A stretch of DNA of 64,000 bases from Pontibacter chinhatensis (lineage in GTDB: Bacteria > Bacteroidota > Bacteroidia > Cytophagales > Hymenobacteraceae): positions 186,001-250,000 of the forward strand of contig NZ_FOOT01000003.1 of the NCBI RefSeq assembly GCF_900113285.1, read 5' to 3'. The notes under the pieces are model-generated. The model saw nothing but the letters and a program-made list of their open reading frames with translations, was not told the origin of the DNA and ran no database searches. How positions within the stretch are numbered: the first letter of the stretch is position 1; each line of letters starts with the position of its first letter. A program made the translations under genes and the position numbers. Positions 17,746 through 27,097 of this stretch are shown here, piece by piece.

Positions 17746-17841
17746 TACCACATCCCTCTGTAAATTAATAATTTACATTTATGCAGTACATAAAAGCACA
17801 AAGCAAAAAAGCAGAAGTTATACAGATATGCCGGAAATGGG

Positions 17842-17849
17842 TACATTTG
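17842..17849 (+). promoter_or_regulatory. -7 element of the glmS promoter
   Basis: TACATTTG matches TAnnTTTG 42 bp upstream of the glmS ATG. No TTTG is present at the matching -33 distance. There is no glmS ribozyme-like sequence visible in the leader. Confidence 0.5.
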
Positions 17850-17891
17850 CAGTTCCTATGTGTTTATTTGAGAGAATAATTAAAAAATCCT

Positions 17892-19727
17892 ATGTGTGGA
17901 ATTGTAGCTTACGTTGGGCACCGCGAAGCGAGCCCAATTATTATCAAAGGCCTGAAAAGGCTTGAGTACCGCGGGTACGACAGTGCAGGCATCGCCCTGA
18001 TGAACGGCGACCTGAACGTTTATAAGAAAAAAGGGAAGGTGGCGGACCTAGAGGCCTACCTGGCCGACTTCGACACGCACGGCAACATTGGCATGGGCCA
18101 CACCCGCTGGGCCACCCACGGCGAGCCGAACGATGTGAATGCCCACCCCCACTACTCTACCTCCCGCAACATTGCCATCATCCACAACGGCATTATTGAG
18201 AACTACGCTTCGCTGAAGACGCTGCTGCTGGAGAAAGGCCATACCTTCCAGTCAGAGACGGACTCGGAGGTGTTCATCAACCTGATTGAGGACATCCGCA
18301 CCAACAACAACTGCACGCTGCCGGAGGCTGTGAGGCTTGCCATGCACGAGGTGGTGGGCGCCTATGCCATTGTGGTACTATCCAAAGACAGCCCAAACCA
18401 ACTCATCGCGGCCCGCAAGGGAAGCCCGTTGGTGGTGGGCATCGGCGAGGGCGAGTATTTCCTGGCCTCCGACGCCACGCCTATCATTGAGTACACCAAC
18501 GAAGTGGTGTACCTGAACGACTACGAGCTGGCTATCATCAACAACGGGGAGCTGGACATCCGCACCAAGGAGGACGTGAAGCAGACACCATACGTGCAGC
18601 GCCTGGAGATGGAACTGGAGTCGATTGAGAAGGGTGGCTACGAGCACTTTATGCTCAAGGAGATTTTTGAGCAGCCCCGCTCTATCCTGGACAGCATGCG
18701 CGGCCGCATGATTGCCGAGAGCAACCACCTGATGATGTCGGGTATCCGCGAGTTTGAGAACAAGTTCGTGAATGCGGAGCGTATCATCATCGTGGCCTGC
18801 GGCACCTCGTGGCACGCTGGCCTGGTGGCCGAGTACCTGATCGAGGACCTGGCGCGCATACCGGTGGAGGTGGAGTATGCCTCTGAGTTCCGTTACCGCA
18901 ACCCGATCATCACCGAGAAAGACATTGTGATTGCTATTTCGCAGTCAGGCGAGACGGCTGACACGCTGGCGGCCATTGAGCTGGCTAAGTCCAAGGGTGC
19001 TACCATATTTGGTATCTGTAACGTGGTGGGCTCCTCTATTGCCCGTGCCACCGATGCAGGCGCCTATACCCACGCCGGCCCGGAGATTGGCGTGGCCAGT
19101 ACCAAGGCCTTCACGGCCCAGGTAACAGTGCTGACGCTGATTGCCATGATCATCGGCAGCAAGCGCGGCACCCTGGAAACCACTAAGCTGCACGAGCTGA
19201 TGGTGGAGCTGGAGACCATTCCATCGAAAGTAGAAAGGGCGCTGCAGCTGAACGACCAGATTGTGGAGATTTCAGAAAAGTATAAGGACGCTCCTAACTG
19301 CATTTACCTGGGCCGCGGCTACAACTTCCCGGTGGCACTGGAGGGTGCTCTGAAGCTGAAAGAGATTTCTTACATCCACGCGGAAGGCTACCCGGCTGCG
19401 GAGATGAAACACGGCCCGATTGCGCTGATTGATGAGCATATGCCGGTGATAGTAATTGCCACCAAGGACAGCTCTTATGAGAAAATCGTGTCGAATGTGC
19501 AGGAGGTGAAGGCCCGCAAGGGCAAGGTGATCGCTATCGTAACCGAAGGCGACACAACCATACCAGCCATGGCCGACCACGTGATCGAGATTCCGGAGAC
19601 AAGCGAGCACCTGACGCCGCTGCTGTCCGTTATTCCGCTGCAGTTGCTGTCTTACCACATCGCCGTGATGCGAGGCTGCAACGTAGACCAGCCGCGCAAC
19701 CTGGCTAAGTCTGTTACGGTGGAGTAA
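17892..19727 (+). CDS. glmS: Glutamine-fructose-6-phosphate aminotransferase (isomerizing)
   Basis: The 611-residue enzyme makes glucosamine-6-phosphate for peptidoglycan and LPS. The N-terminal glutaminase domain begins MCGIVAYVG with the catalytic Cys2, followed by EYRGYDSAG and HTRWATHGEPND. Two SIS domains follow (about 285-430 and 455-600), with ACGTSWHAG, SQSGETADT and the C-terminal PRNLAKSVTVE. Length and motifs are complete. It is a single gene closed by a strong terminator. Confidence 0.97.
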   Translation: MCGIVAYVGHREASPIIIKGLKRLEYRGYDSAGIALMNGDLNVYKKKGKVADLEAYLADFDTHGNIGMGHTRWATHGEPNDVNAHPHYSTSRNIAIIHNGIIENYASLKTLLLEKGHTFQSETDSEVFINLIEDIRTNNNCTLPEAVRLAMHEVVGAYAIVVLSKDSPNQLIAARKGSPLVVGIGEGEYFLASDATPIIEYTNEVVYLNDYELAIINNGELDIRTKEDVKQTPYVQRLEMELESIEKGGYEHFMLKEIFEQPRSILDSMRGRMIAESNHLMMSGIREFENKFVNAERIIIVACGTSWHAGLVAEYLIEDLARIPVEVEYASEFRYRNPIITEKDIVIAISQSGETADTLAAIELAKSKGATIFGICNVVGSSIARATDAGAYTHAGPEIGVASTKAFTAQVTVLTLIAMIIGSKRGTLETTKLHELMVELETIPSKVERALQLNDQIVEISEKYKDAPNCIYLGRGYNFPVALEGALKLKEISYIHAEGYPAAEMKHGPIALIDEHMPVIVIATKDSSYEKIVSNVQEVKARKGKVIAIVTEGDTTIPAMADHVIEIPETSEHLTPLLSVIPLQLLSYHIAVMRGCNVDQPRNLAKSVTVE

Positions 19728-19750
19728 CCGACCGCAAGTATAAAAACAGA

Positions 19751-19779
19751 AAAGGGAGCTATAATAGCTCCCTTTTTTA
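19751..19779. terminator. Terminator between glmS and the convergent secreted-protein gene
   Basis: The stem GGGAGCTA / TAGCTCCC (19754-19761 with 19765-19772) is flanked by A-rich and T-rich runs on both sides, so it can work in both directions. Confidence 0.85.
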
Positions 19780-19790
19780 TTACGACTCGT

Positions 19791-20414
19791 TTAGTCCCGG
19801 TGGTAGGTTAACGACTCCAGGAACAGCTGTATCACCTTGTTGTCTTCGTTGCCGTTCTCTGTGTTGAGCATGGTGATGAACATGATCCCCTCACTTTCGT
19901 CACCCAGCGCTGCCACCGTGTAATGTTGCACATCGTTGCCATACTTCAGCTCCACCGACTTGCCCTTCGCCTGCTGCCCCGATTTCAGCTTTTGCTCAAA
20001 TGGCCGTTCCGTCATACTATAGCCGAAGCTCGCCTCCTCGTTCGTCACCTCCTTCAGCATCAGGTCTATCAAGCTGGCGGGATTGATGGTTTTATACTTC
20101 TGCACCAACACGCCGTTGCCACTGGCTGTCACCAGCGTAATTTGCTCCAGGTCCGGATCGGGCGAGGCAATGGCAGGTTGCAGTCCCTTGGGGTACTGCA
20201 GCGAAATCCAGTCGTCCTGATAGGTTAGGATATCCTTCTGCTGCACGGCAACTGTTACCTCTTTGCCGTTAATCTTGATTTTATACTCTTTGCCCAGGGC
20301 TACATCCTGGGTTTTGCCGTTGATGGTGATTTGGTAGTTAGCCGCCTCATTGGCCTGGGCCATGGCGCCAACACCTGCCATACTTAGGAGGAGTGTGAGT
20401 AAAGTTGTTTTCAT
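19791..20414 (-). CDS. Secreted protein of unknown function
   Basis: The 207-residue protein has a signal peptide (residues 1-19, ending AMAQ). The mature part starts with a repeated beta pattern (YQITINGKTQDV, YKIKINGKEVTV) and then a mixed alpha/beta region (about 70-205, WISLQYPKGLQPA, FITMLNTENGNEDNKVIQLFLESL) that resembles small stress- or PsbP-like secreted domains. No catalytic motif is evident. It converges on glmS. Confidence 0.75.
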   Translation of the reverse strand: MKTTLLTLLLSMAGVGAMAQANEAANYQITINGKTQDVALGKEYKIKINGKEVTVAVQQKDILTYQDDWISLQYPKGLQPAIASPDPDLEQITLVTASGNGVLVQKYKTINPASLIDLMLKEVTNEEASFGYSMTERPFEQKLKSGQQAKGKSVELKYGNDVQHYTVAALGDESEGIMFITMLNTENGNEDNKVIQLFLESLTYHRD

Positions 20415-20639
20415 AAGCTAAAGTACAAGTAGTGGCTTAAGATAGGGAAAAGCAGCTTAAGTATAGAAGCATAGGGATTTTAAAGTATGGGGAGAGAGGT
20501 ATTGAGTTTTTATACTTTGGTTATACTTTAGTCGCTGCTTTGCTGGCGCGGGTTTGTAACTCGTGCCTAACTATGATGTTGGATTTGTGACCCAACTGTC
20601 ATTGAAAGCCATACTTCTAAACTTTACTATACTTTGCTT
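20415..20639. other. Intergenic stretch upstream of the left repeat arm
   Basis: The stretch holds several TATACTT / AAGTATA motifs and no recognisable gene or RNA. It would carry the promoter of the secreted-protein gene on the minus strand. Confidence 0.5.
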
Positions 20640-21135
20640 ATACTTTATACTTTGGCTCTACTTGCTTAGCCGCCGCTTTCTGCAACTGGACACAGGCTAT
20701 CCTTACTAGCTGCCGTTCATCCTCCAGCCTTGCATACCTACCGTTGCATCTCCAACTTGGCTCCCTCCTAGGCCGGGAGGCCTCGCCTTCGGGCATCGCG
20801 CTGCTTTCGCTTCCTGCCCTCGTGCCTCGGGCTGCCTCACTTCGTTCGTCACCGGAACCTCTCGAGGCGCTCAACCCAAAGGCTGGGAAAGAATTCGATA
20901 GCCACGGCTTTTGTCATCTCGACCTTTGGGAGAGATCTGATTAGAATTCCCCGATAGATCTCTCGCGCTGCTCGAGATGACAGGGAAAGTAGTAAGTACA
21001 AACTGTCCCCTTGAGGGGACTACAGGGGTGTTTGTACTTTGACTATAGAACTTATACTTCAGCATCAGTTACTACAGGCTCCCCTCCTTAGCCAAGGAGG
21101 GGTAGGGGTGGTTGGACCCGGTACTGTAAGTATGA
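20640..21135 (+). repeat. Modular intergenic repeat, copy A (left inverted arm)
   Basis: The copy contains, in order, a 46-bp block (20756-20801) that matches the reverse complement of 22701-22746 exactly, a 22-bp block starting GGCGCTCAACCC (20866-20887) that matches 22612-22633, a palindrome of the type TGTCATCTCGA...GAGATGACA (20912-20982), a CCCC/GGGG hairpin (about 21005-21020), and a 40-50-bp hairpin module with CCCCTCCTTAGCCAAGGAG and tail GGGGTGGTTGG (21078-21118). Confidence 0.85.
20912..20982. repeat. TGTCATCTCGA palindrome inside repeat copy A
   Basis: TGTCATCTCGA at the left end and TCGAGATGACA at the right end are reverse complements, with AGAGATCT / AGATCTCT as a second nested pair. 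The equivalent part of copy B is 22519-22586. Confidence 0.75.
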
Positions 21136-21162
21136 AACAGCAAAAGACAGAGGAGCTATACT

Positions 21163-21840
21163 TTAAAACCGCTCGCTCCGCAGGTACTTTGTCTTCAGGA
21201 GGGGGCAGATTTTGTAGCGCTCTTCTTTGGTGTCTTCATATACCGCCTGCAGCACCTCGTACACATTTTTCACACCTATCTGGTTTGCCCACTCAAAAGG
21301 TCCTTTGGGGTAGTTGGTGCCAAGCTTCATGCCCAAGTCTATGTCGTGGATGCCAGCTGTTTTCTCCTGCAACGTATAACAAGCCTCATTGATGATCATG
21401 CAGATGATGCGGGATGTCACCATGCCTACCCGGTCGTCCACCAGCAGGTAGTCCGTGCCCAGCGCCTGGCATACTTCGTGTAGTTTTGCTGTACAGCCGT
21501 CATGCAGCACGCTCACCTCGAGCACCGGGCGGTTAAACAGCGTCGGGAGGCCGTTGAAGCCAATCAAAGTACAGGGTCGCTCCAGGGCTGCCTCTTTTAC
21601 CAAAGCGGCCAGTTGTACCGTGGCGGCGTTGCAGAACACCACCTGCTCCGGCGCATACAGGCTCAGACGCTCCGGCTGTTCATGCAGCAGAAAGTCAAAT
21701 ACCACATCGGCCGGCTTCAGTTGCTCATCCAGCAGGTTATGACTTTGCAGAAAAGTATAACTTACACCTTCCCGCTCCTCCTGAAACTTTTGCTTGAACT
21801 CGGCGGCCATTTCCGGGCCAGACAAAACAACGATGTGCAT
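21163..21840 (-). CDS. 3-hydroxyacyl-CoA dehydrogenase C-domain protein with degenerate N-domain
   Basis: The 225-residue protein ends in a clear 3HCDH C-terminal domain (about 125-225: RVGMVTSRIICMIINEACYTL, DLGMKLGTNYPKGPFEW). The N-terminal part has a Rossmann-like pattern (MHIVVLSGPEMAAEF) but no GxGxxG NAD loop and is much shorter than the usual ~190 residues. I start it at MHIVVLSG; 19 upstream codons are open but not family-like. It diverges from ridA with only 48 bp between the starts. Whether it still binds NAD is doubtful; it may be a partner subunit or non-catalytic. Confidence 0.8.
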   Translation of the reverse strand: MHIVVLSGPEMAAEFKQKFQEEREGVSYTFLQSHNLLDEQLKPADVVFDFLLHEQPERLSLYAPEQVVFCNAATVQLAALVKEAALERPCTLIGFNGLPTLFNRPVLEVSVLHDGCTAKLHEVCQALGTDYLLVDDRVGMVTSRIICMIINEACYTLQEKTAGIHDIDLGMKLGTNYPKGPFEWANQIGVKNVYEVLQAVYEDTKEERYKICPLLKTKYLRSERF

Positions 21841-21848
21841 ATTTTCTG

Positions 21849-21856
21849 TACTTTTG
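21849..21856 (+). promoter_or_regulatory. -7 element of the ridA promoter
   Basis: TACTTTTG fits TAnnTTTG and lies 32 bp before the ridA ATG, inside the short divergent region. No matching -33 TTTG is seen. Confidence 0.5.
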
Positions 21857-21888
21857 ATGGTAAAGATACAAACTAAAAGCAAACGTCT

Positions 21889-22269
21889 ATGGCACATATT
21901 ATTATCAACTCGCCCAAGGCTCCGGCCCCTATTGGCCCTTACAGCCAGGCCACACTGGCCAACGGCACTTTATATGTTTCAGGCCAGATCCCGTTGAACC
22001 AGGAAACCGGCGAACTGGTTAACAGCAGCATCGAAGAAGAAACACACATGGTGATGAAAAACCTGCAGTTTATACTTGCCGAGGCCGGCATGGACTTCAG
22101 CAACGTGGTAAAGTGCTCCATCTTCGTAAAAGACCTGAACAACTTTGGCCGCATCAACGAGACTTACGGCAGCTACTTCACCAGCAACCCGCCCGCCCGC
22201 GAAACCGTGGAGGTAAGCCGCCTGCCCAAAGACGTAAACGTAGAGATTTCCTGCATCGCCACGAAGTAG
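21889..22269 (+). CDS. ridA: RidA family enamine/imine deaminase
   Basis: The 126-residue protein hydrolyses reactive 2-aminoacrylate and related enamines released by PLP enzymes. It shows PIGPYSQA (about 14-21), YVSGQIPLN (29-37), and the catalytic Arg104 in PPARETVEV plus Glu119 in VEISCIA. All key residues of the RidA group are present. It is followed directly by repeat copy B. Confidence 0.95.
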   Translation: MAHIIINSPKAPAPIGPYSQATLANGTLYVSGQIPLNQETGELVNSSIEEETHMVMKNLQFILAEAGMDFSNVVKCSIFVKDLNNFGRINETYGSYFTSNPPARETVEVSRLPKDVNVEISCIATK

Positions 22270-22309
22270 ATTTATCGACGAAAGATTTTTTGGCAAAAGC
22301 TAGAGGCGG

Positions 22310-22850
22310 CAAGTATAGCTTCTCTGGCTTTTGCTGTTTTATACTTGCAGTAGCCGGGCCCAACCACCCCTGGCCCCTCCTTGGCTAAGGCGGGGAGTCT
22401 GTAACTACTTTGGCTGAAGTATAAATTTCATAGCCTCAGCTCTCGCGGACAGGTCGCTACATTTCCTACAAGTATAAACCCACCCCTTGCCCCTCCTAGG
22501 AGGGGAATCATACTTGCTCCTGTCGTTCCGACAGAAAGAGATATCTGGAATTCTATAGAGATCTCTCGCGCTACTCGAGATGACAGCAAAAGCTGTGGCT
22601 ATCGAATGATCCCCAGCCTTTGGGTTGAGCGCCTTGTGAATGTTGCGGTGCCGCAGATGCGGCAGCCCGCAGCGGAGCGAGGAGCAGCTTCAGGCACACC
22701 GCGCGATGCCCGAAGGCGAGGCCTCCCGGCCTAGGAGGGAGCCAAGCTGGCTATGGAAAAGTGGGTTTGTGGGAACTAGAGGAACAGTGGTATTTGGAAG
22801 GATAGCTTCTTTCCAGTTGCAGGAAGCAGCAGCTAGGATAGTATAGCCGG
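22310..22850 (-). repeat. Modular intergenic repeat, copy B (right inverted arm)
   Basis: Read on the minus strand the modules come in the same order as in copy A: the 46-bp block (22701-22746), GGCGCTCAACCC block (22612-22633), the TCTCGAG...ATGACA palindrome (22519-22586), a CCCCTCCTAGGAGGGG hairpin (about 22492-22507) and the 40-bp hairpin module (22360-22399). That last module is identical to 47115-47154 in copy C. An outer flank (about 22300-22352) also matches copy A at 21121-21170. Confidence 0.85.
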
Positions 22851-22862
22851 CACTTTTTAACC

Positions 22863-22889
22863 CTCTAACTCCTAAACTCTCTAACTCCT
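22863..22889 (-). repeat. 27-nt pyrimidine repeat next to a stop codon, copy 1
   Basis: A CTCTAACTCCTAAACTCTCT-type 27-nt sequence lies 6 bp beyond the BrkB-family stop. The same 27 nt recur at 28819-28845, touching the stop of the GH3-like gene. Confidence 0.8.
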
Positions 22890-22894
22890 CAACT

Positions 22895-23914
22895 CTAAAT
22901 ATTTGCTCCTTTATCCGCCTCTCCTTCCTCTGTCGGTTCCTGGCTTTCCTCCGGCTCGCCGTATGCTTCACGCTCGTGCTTTCCGGGTTCTGCGTTCACT
23001 GCTGAGTTGCCTACCTCCACCTCCTGCCGGATCACCCGCACGGCGTAGGTTGCCGGATAAATGTTGTGGCCATACTTGCGCGAGTACACAAACGTGAACA
23101 CGGCCCCGAAGAAAATGATCTGGGAGGTAAAGAACACCCAGGTAAGTATCACCACCACCGAGCCGGCTGCCCCGTATACCGACGCTACGTCGCTGGTGCC
23201 CAGGTAGAATCCGATCAAGCCGCGGAACACCACGAATAGCAGCGACGTAACCAACGCCCCCACTCCCACATCGCGCCACTTTATCTTGGCATCTGGCAAA
23301 AACTTGTAAATGCAGGCAAACAGAAACGACATCAGCAGAAAAGCCGACACAAAATTGACCCCATGCAGCACATACACAATCCAGCCCGAGAAGCGCGCCG
23401 TCAGGAAATCGCCAATGGCCACCAGAATGGCATTTGCCATTAAGGAGAGTAGCAGCACTACGGCCAGCGTCAGAATCATCCCGAAGGAAAGCAAACGGTC
23501 CAGCAGCAGCTTTACGTAGCCGCGCTTGGGCACCGGCTTTACGTGCCATATCTCGTTCAGGGAGTCCTGAAGGGAGATGAAAACACCCGTGGCGGCTATA
23601 AAAAGGGTGATAACGCCAATAACCGCCGCCAGGTTAAAAGCGCCGAACTCATTCACGCTCTCCACCATTTTCTGCACGGCAGAGGCCCCCTCCGCCCCTA
23701 TCAACTCATTGATGCGGAAGTATACTTCGCCCGACACGGCCTTCTCCCCAAAAAAGTACCCAGCGGCACTGATGATGATAATGAGCATGGGCGGCAGCGC
23801 AAAGATGGTATAGTACGCCAGGGCCGCTCCCTTCTGGAAGGAGTTGTTGTCGATAAACTCCAGGCCTGTTTCCTTTAGCAGGCCCCAAATCAACCATGCG
23901 CGCTTCTTTACCAT
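22895..23914 (-). CDS. YihY/BrkB-family inner membrane protein
   Basis: The 339-residue protein has six membrane helices and the family marks FQKGAALAYYTIFALPPMLI (about 28-47), SLQDSLNEIWHVKP (112-125), GAAGSVVVILTWVFFTSQIIFFGAVF (about 244-269) and a long acidic, probably disordered C-terminus (about 295-339, rich in Glu/Pro). It belongs to the family once called ribonuclease BN, now regarded as a membrane protein of unknown transport role. It diverges from gltX. Confidence 0.9.
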   Translation of the reverse strand: MVKKRAWLIWGLLKETGLEFIDNNSFQKGAALAYYTIFALPPMLIIIISAAGYFFGEKAVSGEVYFRINELIGAEGASAVQKMVESVNEFGAFNLAAVIGVITLFIAATGVFISLQDSLNEIWHVKPVPKRGYVKLLLDRLLSFGMILTLAVVLLLSLMANAILVAIGDFLTARFSGWIVYVLHGVNFVSAFLLMSFLFACIYKFLPDAKIKWRDVGVGALVTSLLFVVFRGLIGFYLGTSDVASVYGAAGSVVVILTWVFFTSQIIFFGAVFTFVYSRKYGHNIYPATYAVRVIRQEVEVGNSAVNAEPGKHEREAYGEPEESQEPTEEGEADKGANI

Positions 23915-24050
23915 GTTGCAGTGTATTGTTTAAGCAGATACGCAAGGCATTAGTAGCGAGTATATTGCAACTTATTATTAGTATTGGAGCAGAGACCGGC
24001 CTTATACAACTCCAGCGGCATTTTACCGTTACGAAACCATACTTTATTCG

Positions 24051-24058
24051 TACCTTTG
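24051..24058 (+). promoter_or_regulatory. -7 element of the gltX promoter
   Basis: TACCTTTG matches TAnnTTTG and lies 36 bp upstream of the gltX ATG. Confidence 0.5.
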
Positions 24059-24094
24059 CAGCGAATTTTACAGTGCTGAATAAGACAACCATAC

Positions 24095-25636
24095 ATGGAA
24101 AGAGAAGTTAGAGTACGCTTTGCCCCAAGTCCGACAGGGCCTCTCCATATCGGTGGTGTGCGCACCGCCCTTTACAATTACCTGCTGGCCCGCAAAACGG
24201 GCGGCAAGATGATCCTGCGCATCGAGGATACAGACCAGAACCGCTTTGTGCCGGGTGCCGAGGATTACATCCGCGAGTCGCTGGAGTGGTGCGGCATTGA
24301 GCTGGACGAGAGCCCCTGGAAAGGCGGCCCACACGCCCCTTACCGCCAGTCGGAGCGCAAGCCGATGTACATGCAGTATGCCCTGCAACTGGTGGAGGCA
24401 GGCCATGCCTACTACGCCTTCGACACAGCCGAAGAGCTGGAGGCGATGCGCGAGCGCCTGAAGGCCGCCAAAGTGGCCACGCCGCAGTACAACGCCATCA
24501 CCCGCATGACGATGAAGAACTCCCTCACCCTGCCTGAGGATGAGGTGAAGCAGAAGCTGGAGAGCGGGGAGCCCTACGTAATCCGCCTGAAAGTGCCGCG
24601 CAAGGAGGAAATTCGCCTGAAAGACATGATCCGCGGTTGGGTAATGGTGCACTCTTCTTCCATAGACGATAAAGTATTGATGAAGTCGGATGGCATGCCG
24701 ACCTACCACCTGGCCAACATCGTGGACGACCACCTGATGGAGATCACCCATGTGATCCGTGGCGAGGAGTGGTTGCCATCAGCGCCGCTGCACGTGCTGC
24801 TGTACCGCTACCTGGGCTGGGAAGACACCATGCCGGAGTTTGCCCACCTACCGCTGCTGCTCAAACCCGACGGCAACGGCAAGCTGAGCAAGCGCGACGG
24901 CGACAAGTTGGGTTTCCCCGTGTTCCCGCTGCGCTGGCAGGATCCGTTTACCAGCGAAATCTCTTCTGGTTACCGCGAGTCAGGCTATCTGCCGGAGGCC
25001 TTTATAAACTTCCTGGCCTTCTTGGGCTGGAACCCGGGCACCAGCCAGGAGATCTTCTCGATGGAGGAGCTGGCAAACGAGTTCTCCGTGGAGCGCATCG
25101 GCAAGTCCGGCACCCGTTTCGATATACAGAAGGCCCGTTGGTTTAACGAGCAGTACCTGCGCGCCAAGCCAGACAGCGAACTAGCCGGTTACCTGATCAA
25201 GGCCCTGGAGGAGCACAACCTGACCACCACGCCCGAGAAAGCTGAGAAAATCGCTGGCCTGATGAAGGAGCGCGTGTCGTTCCCGCAGGATTTCTGGCAG
25301 GAGGCCAAGTATTTCTTTGTGGCACCGGAAGAGTATAGCGAGAAAGTGGCCTCTAAGAAATGGAACAGCCAGTCGGTTGCCGTTTTCGAGGACTTCAAGA
25401 ATGAGCTGCCCTCGCTGCAGGACTTGAATGCCGACACTGTGAAGGACCTGCTGATAAGCATCCTGGAGCGCCACGGCATGAAGATCGGGCAGGTAATGCA
25501 GGCCCTGCGCCTGGCTGTAACCGGTGCCGAGGCTGGTCCGGACCTGATGCAGATTATTGAGGTAATCGGCCGCGAGGAGACTGTTCAGCGCATTGAGACA
25601 GCTATTGCCAAGCTGAGCAGCTACGTATCCGCATAA
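24095..25636 (+). CDS. gltX: Glutamate-tRNA ligase
   Basis: The 513-residue class I synthetase charges tRNA-Glu. The N-terminal catalytic domain shows [13 protein letters not shown] (HIGH-type motif at 18-21) and the KMSKS-type motif KLSKR at 263-267. An anticodon-binding helical domain fills the C-terminal part (about 340-513). The discriminating/non-discriminating character cannot be told here. It is a single gene with a terminator. Confidence 0.96.
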   Translation: MEREVRVRFAPSPTGPLHIGGVRTALYNYLLARKTGGKMILRIEDTDQNRFVPGAEDYIRESLEWCGIELDESPWKGGPHAPYRQSERKPMYMQYALQLVEAGHAYYAFDTAEELEAMRERLKAAKVATPQYNAITRMTMKNSLTLPEDEVKQKLESGEPYVIRLKVPRKEEIRLKDMIRGWVMVHSSSIDDKVLMKSDGMPTYHLANIVDDHLMEITHVIRGEEWLPSAPLHVLLYRYLGWEDTMPEFAHLPLLLKPDGNGKLSKRDGDKLGFPVFPLRWQDPFTSEISSGYRESGYLPEAFINFLAFLGWNPGTSQEIFSMEELANEFSVERIGKSGTRFDIQKARWFNEQYLRAKPDSELAGYLIKALEEHNLTTTPEKAEKIAGLMKERVSFPQDFWQEAKYFFVAPEEYSEKVASKKWNSQSVAVFEDFKNELPSLQDLNADTVKDLLISILERHGMKIGQVMQALRLAVTGAEAGPDLMQIIEVIGREETVQRIETAIAKLSSYVSA

Positions 25637-25660
25637 AGTATAAAATCATACTTACAAGTA

Positions 25661-25692
25661 TAAAAGGCTGGCCCTGTGGCTGGCCTTTTTTA
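25661..25692 (+). terminator. Terminator of gltX
   Basis: The stem AAAAGGCTGGCC / GGCTGGCCTTTT pairs with two G-T wobbles around a CTGT loop and continues into T. AAGTATA motifs lie immediately upstream. Confidence 0.8.
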
Positions 25693-25767
25693 ATGCCCTT
25701 TGCTCCCCACTGCAACAAATTCCTCCTCCCTAGCTTATATACCTAAGTATAAAACAGGAGAAACACC

Positions 25768-26139
25768 ATGGCTAAAAATAAAAAAGAGAGTAAAAGCGAG
25801 AAGAAGAAGTCGCGGGTGCACAAGGATTTAGAGGGATTCGAGATCAAGGTGAATGAGCACGGCGAAATCATCTCCAACTACAGCATCGACAGGATAAACG
25901 AGTTCCTGAACCAAAACGTGGATGATAAAAAGCTGATGAAGCGCGACGCCGCCGAAAAGGCGAAGCGGGAGGAGGAAGAGGCATTTCATGTGGAGGAAAG
26001 CGAGGAGGTAGAGGAAACCGACGAGGACTTTGTGCGCAACACCAACGCCGTGTCTGACGAGGAGGACGACAAAAACCTGCCCAAAGCCCGCCGCAGGAAA
26101 GGAAAGAATGATGACGAAGAGGAAGACGAAGAAGATTAA
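25768..26139 (+). CDS. Small acidic/basic low-complexity protein
   Basis: The 123-residue protein starts with a Lys/Ser-rich stretch (residues 1-17), has a short ordered core (HKDLEGFEIKVNEHGEIISN, then YSIDRINEFLNQNVDDKKL, about 18-56) and an acidic tail (about 66-123, ending in DDEEEDEED). The core looks like a conserved Bacteroidota hypothetical family. There is no signal peptide or motif that gives a role. It has its own terminator, so it is expressed as a separate unit or with gltX read-through. Confidence 0.75.
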   Translation: MAKNKKESKSEKKKSRVHKDLEGFEIKVNEHGEIISNYSIDRINEFLNQNVDDKKLMKRDAAEKAKREEEEAFHVEESEEVEETDEDFVRNTNAVSDEEDDKNLPKARRRKGKNDDEEEDEED

Positions 26140-26171
26140 ACCACTTCCTCAGTAGAGACGATTAAACTGCA

Positions 26172-26213
26172 TAAATAAAGCCGGTGCCTATACGTTACGC
26201 ACCGGCTTTATTC
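26172..26213 (+). terminator. Terminator after the acidic protein gene
   Basis: AATAAAGCCGGTGC (26174-26187) pairs perfectly with GCACCGGCTTTATT (26199-26212), followed by T-rich sequence. Confidence 0.9.
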
Positions 26214-26271
26214 GTTCTTTTTCTAAAAATTCAACTAACTTTCTACCCATTCAAAACCTCAAACTATAACT

Positions 26272-27039
26272 ATGAGAAACTCACACGAGATTGACTACAA
26301 AATTTTCGGTAACGATATCCAGGTGCTGGAGATTGAGCTGGACCCGAACGAGACGGTGATAGCCGAGGCCGGCGCCATGGTGTACATGGAGCAGGGCATC
26401 GACTTTGAGACGAAGATGGGCGACGGATCTAATCCCAGCCAAGGCTTCCTCGGCAAACTGGTTTCTGCCGGTAGCCGCCTGATTACGGGCGAGTCGCTGT
26501 TTATGACGCACTTTACGCACCGTGGCTACGGCAAGAGCCGCGTGGCTTTCTCGGCCCCCTACCCTGGCACCATCCTGCCTATAGACCTTAGTGCGACGCG
26601 TAACAACACACTCATCGCACAGAAGGACGCGTTTCTGGCAGCGGCTTTGGGCACCAAGCTCAGCATTCACTTCAACCAGAAGCTTGGCTCTGGCTTCTTT
26701 GGCGGCGAGGGATTTATACTTCAGAAGATGCAGGGCGATGGCTTGGCTTTCGTGCACGCTGGCGGCACGATTGTAGAAAAGCAGCTAAACAACGAAACCC
26801 TGCGCGTGGACACTGGCTGCGTGGTAGCCTTTGAGGAAGGCATCGATTTCAGTGTGCAGCGTGCCGGTGGCCTTAAGTCGATGATCTTTGGCGGAGAGGG
26901 CTTGTTCCTGGCTACCCTGCGCGGTACGGGCCGCGTATGGCTGCAGTCGATGCCGGTGAAGAAACTGATTGAAGCGCTGATGCCCCGCGGTGAGAACGCC
27001 AACAAGGAGGGCGGCTTTATGAGCAGTTTCCTGGAGTAG
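26272..27039 (+). CDS. TIGR00266/AIM24-family protein
   Basis: The 255-residue protein is a beta-rich fold rich in Gly-aromatic turns: [22 protein letters not shown] at residues 28-49, [39 protein letters not shown] and [14 protein letters not shown]. These are the repeating signatures of the AIM24 family, related to a yeast mitochondrial inner-membrane organisation protein. In bacteria the function is unknown and the protein has no signal peptide. It may form a two-gene unit with the Coa1-like gene downstream (58 bp gap). Confidence 0.9.
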   Translation: MRNSHEIDYKIFGNDIQVLEIELDPNETVIAEAGAMVYMEQGIDFETKMGDGSNPSQGFLGKLVSAGSRLITGESLFMTHFTHRGYGKSRVAFSAPYPGTILPIDLSATRNNTLIAQKDAFLAAALGTKLSIHFNQKLGSGFFGGEGFILQKMQGDGLAFVHAGGTIVEKQLNNETLRVDTGCVVAFEEGIDFSVQRAGGLKSMIFGGEGLFLATLRGTGRVWLQSMPVKKLIEALMPRGENANKEGGFMSSFLE

Positions 27040-27097
27040 GAAAGTATAGAGTTATACTTTGTTAACTTTGCTTTAACTTCCGAGCTATAACGCTACA

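Noticed and set aside
17750..17891. glmS ribozyme upstream of glmS
   Set aside because: I see no match to the ribozyme core in the short AT-rich leader, and these ribozymes are typical of Firmicutes.
22640..22971. Short frames inside repeat copy B
   Set aside because: They arise from the GC-rich repeat modules and are not kept in copies A and C.
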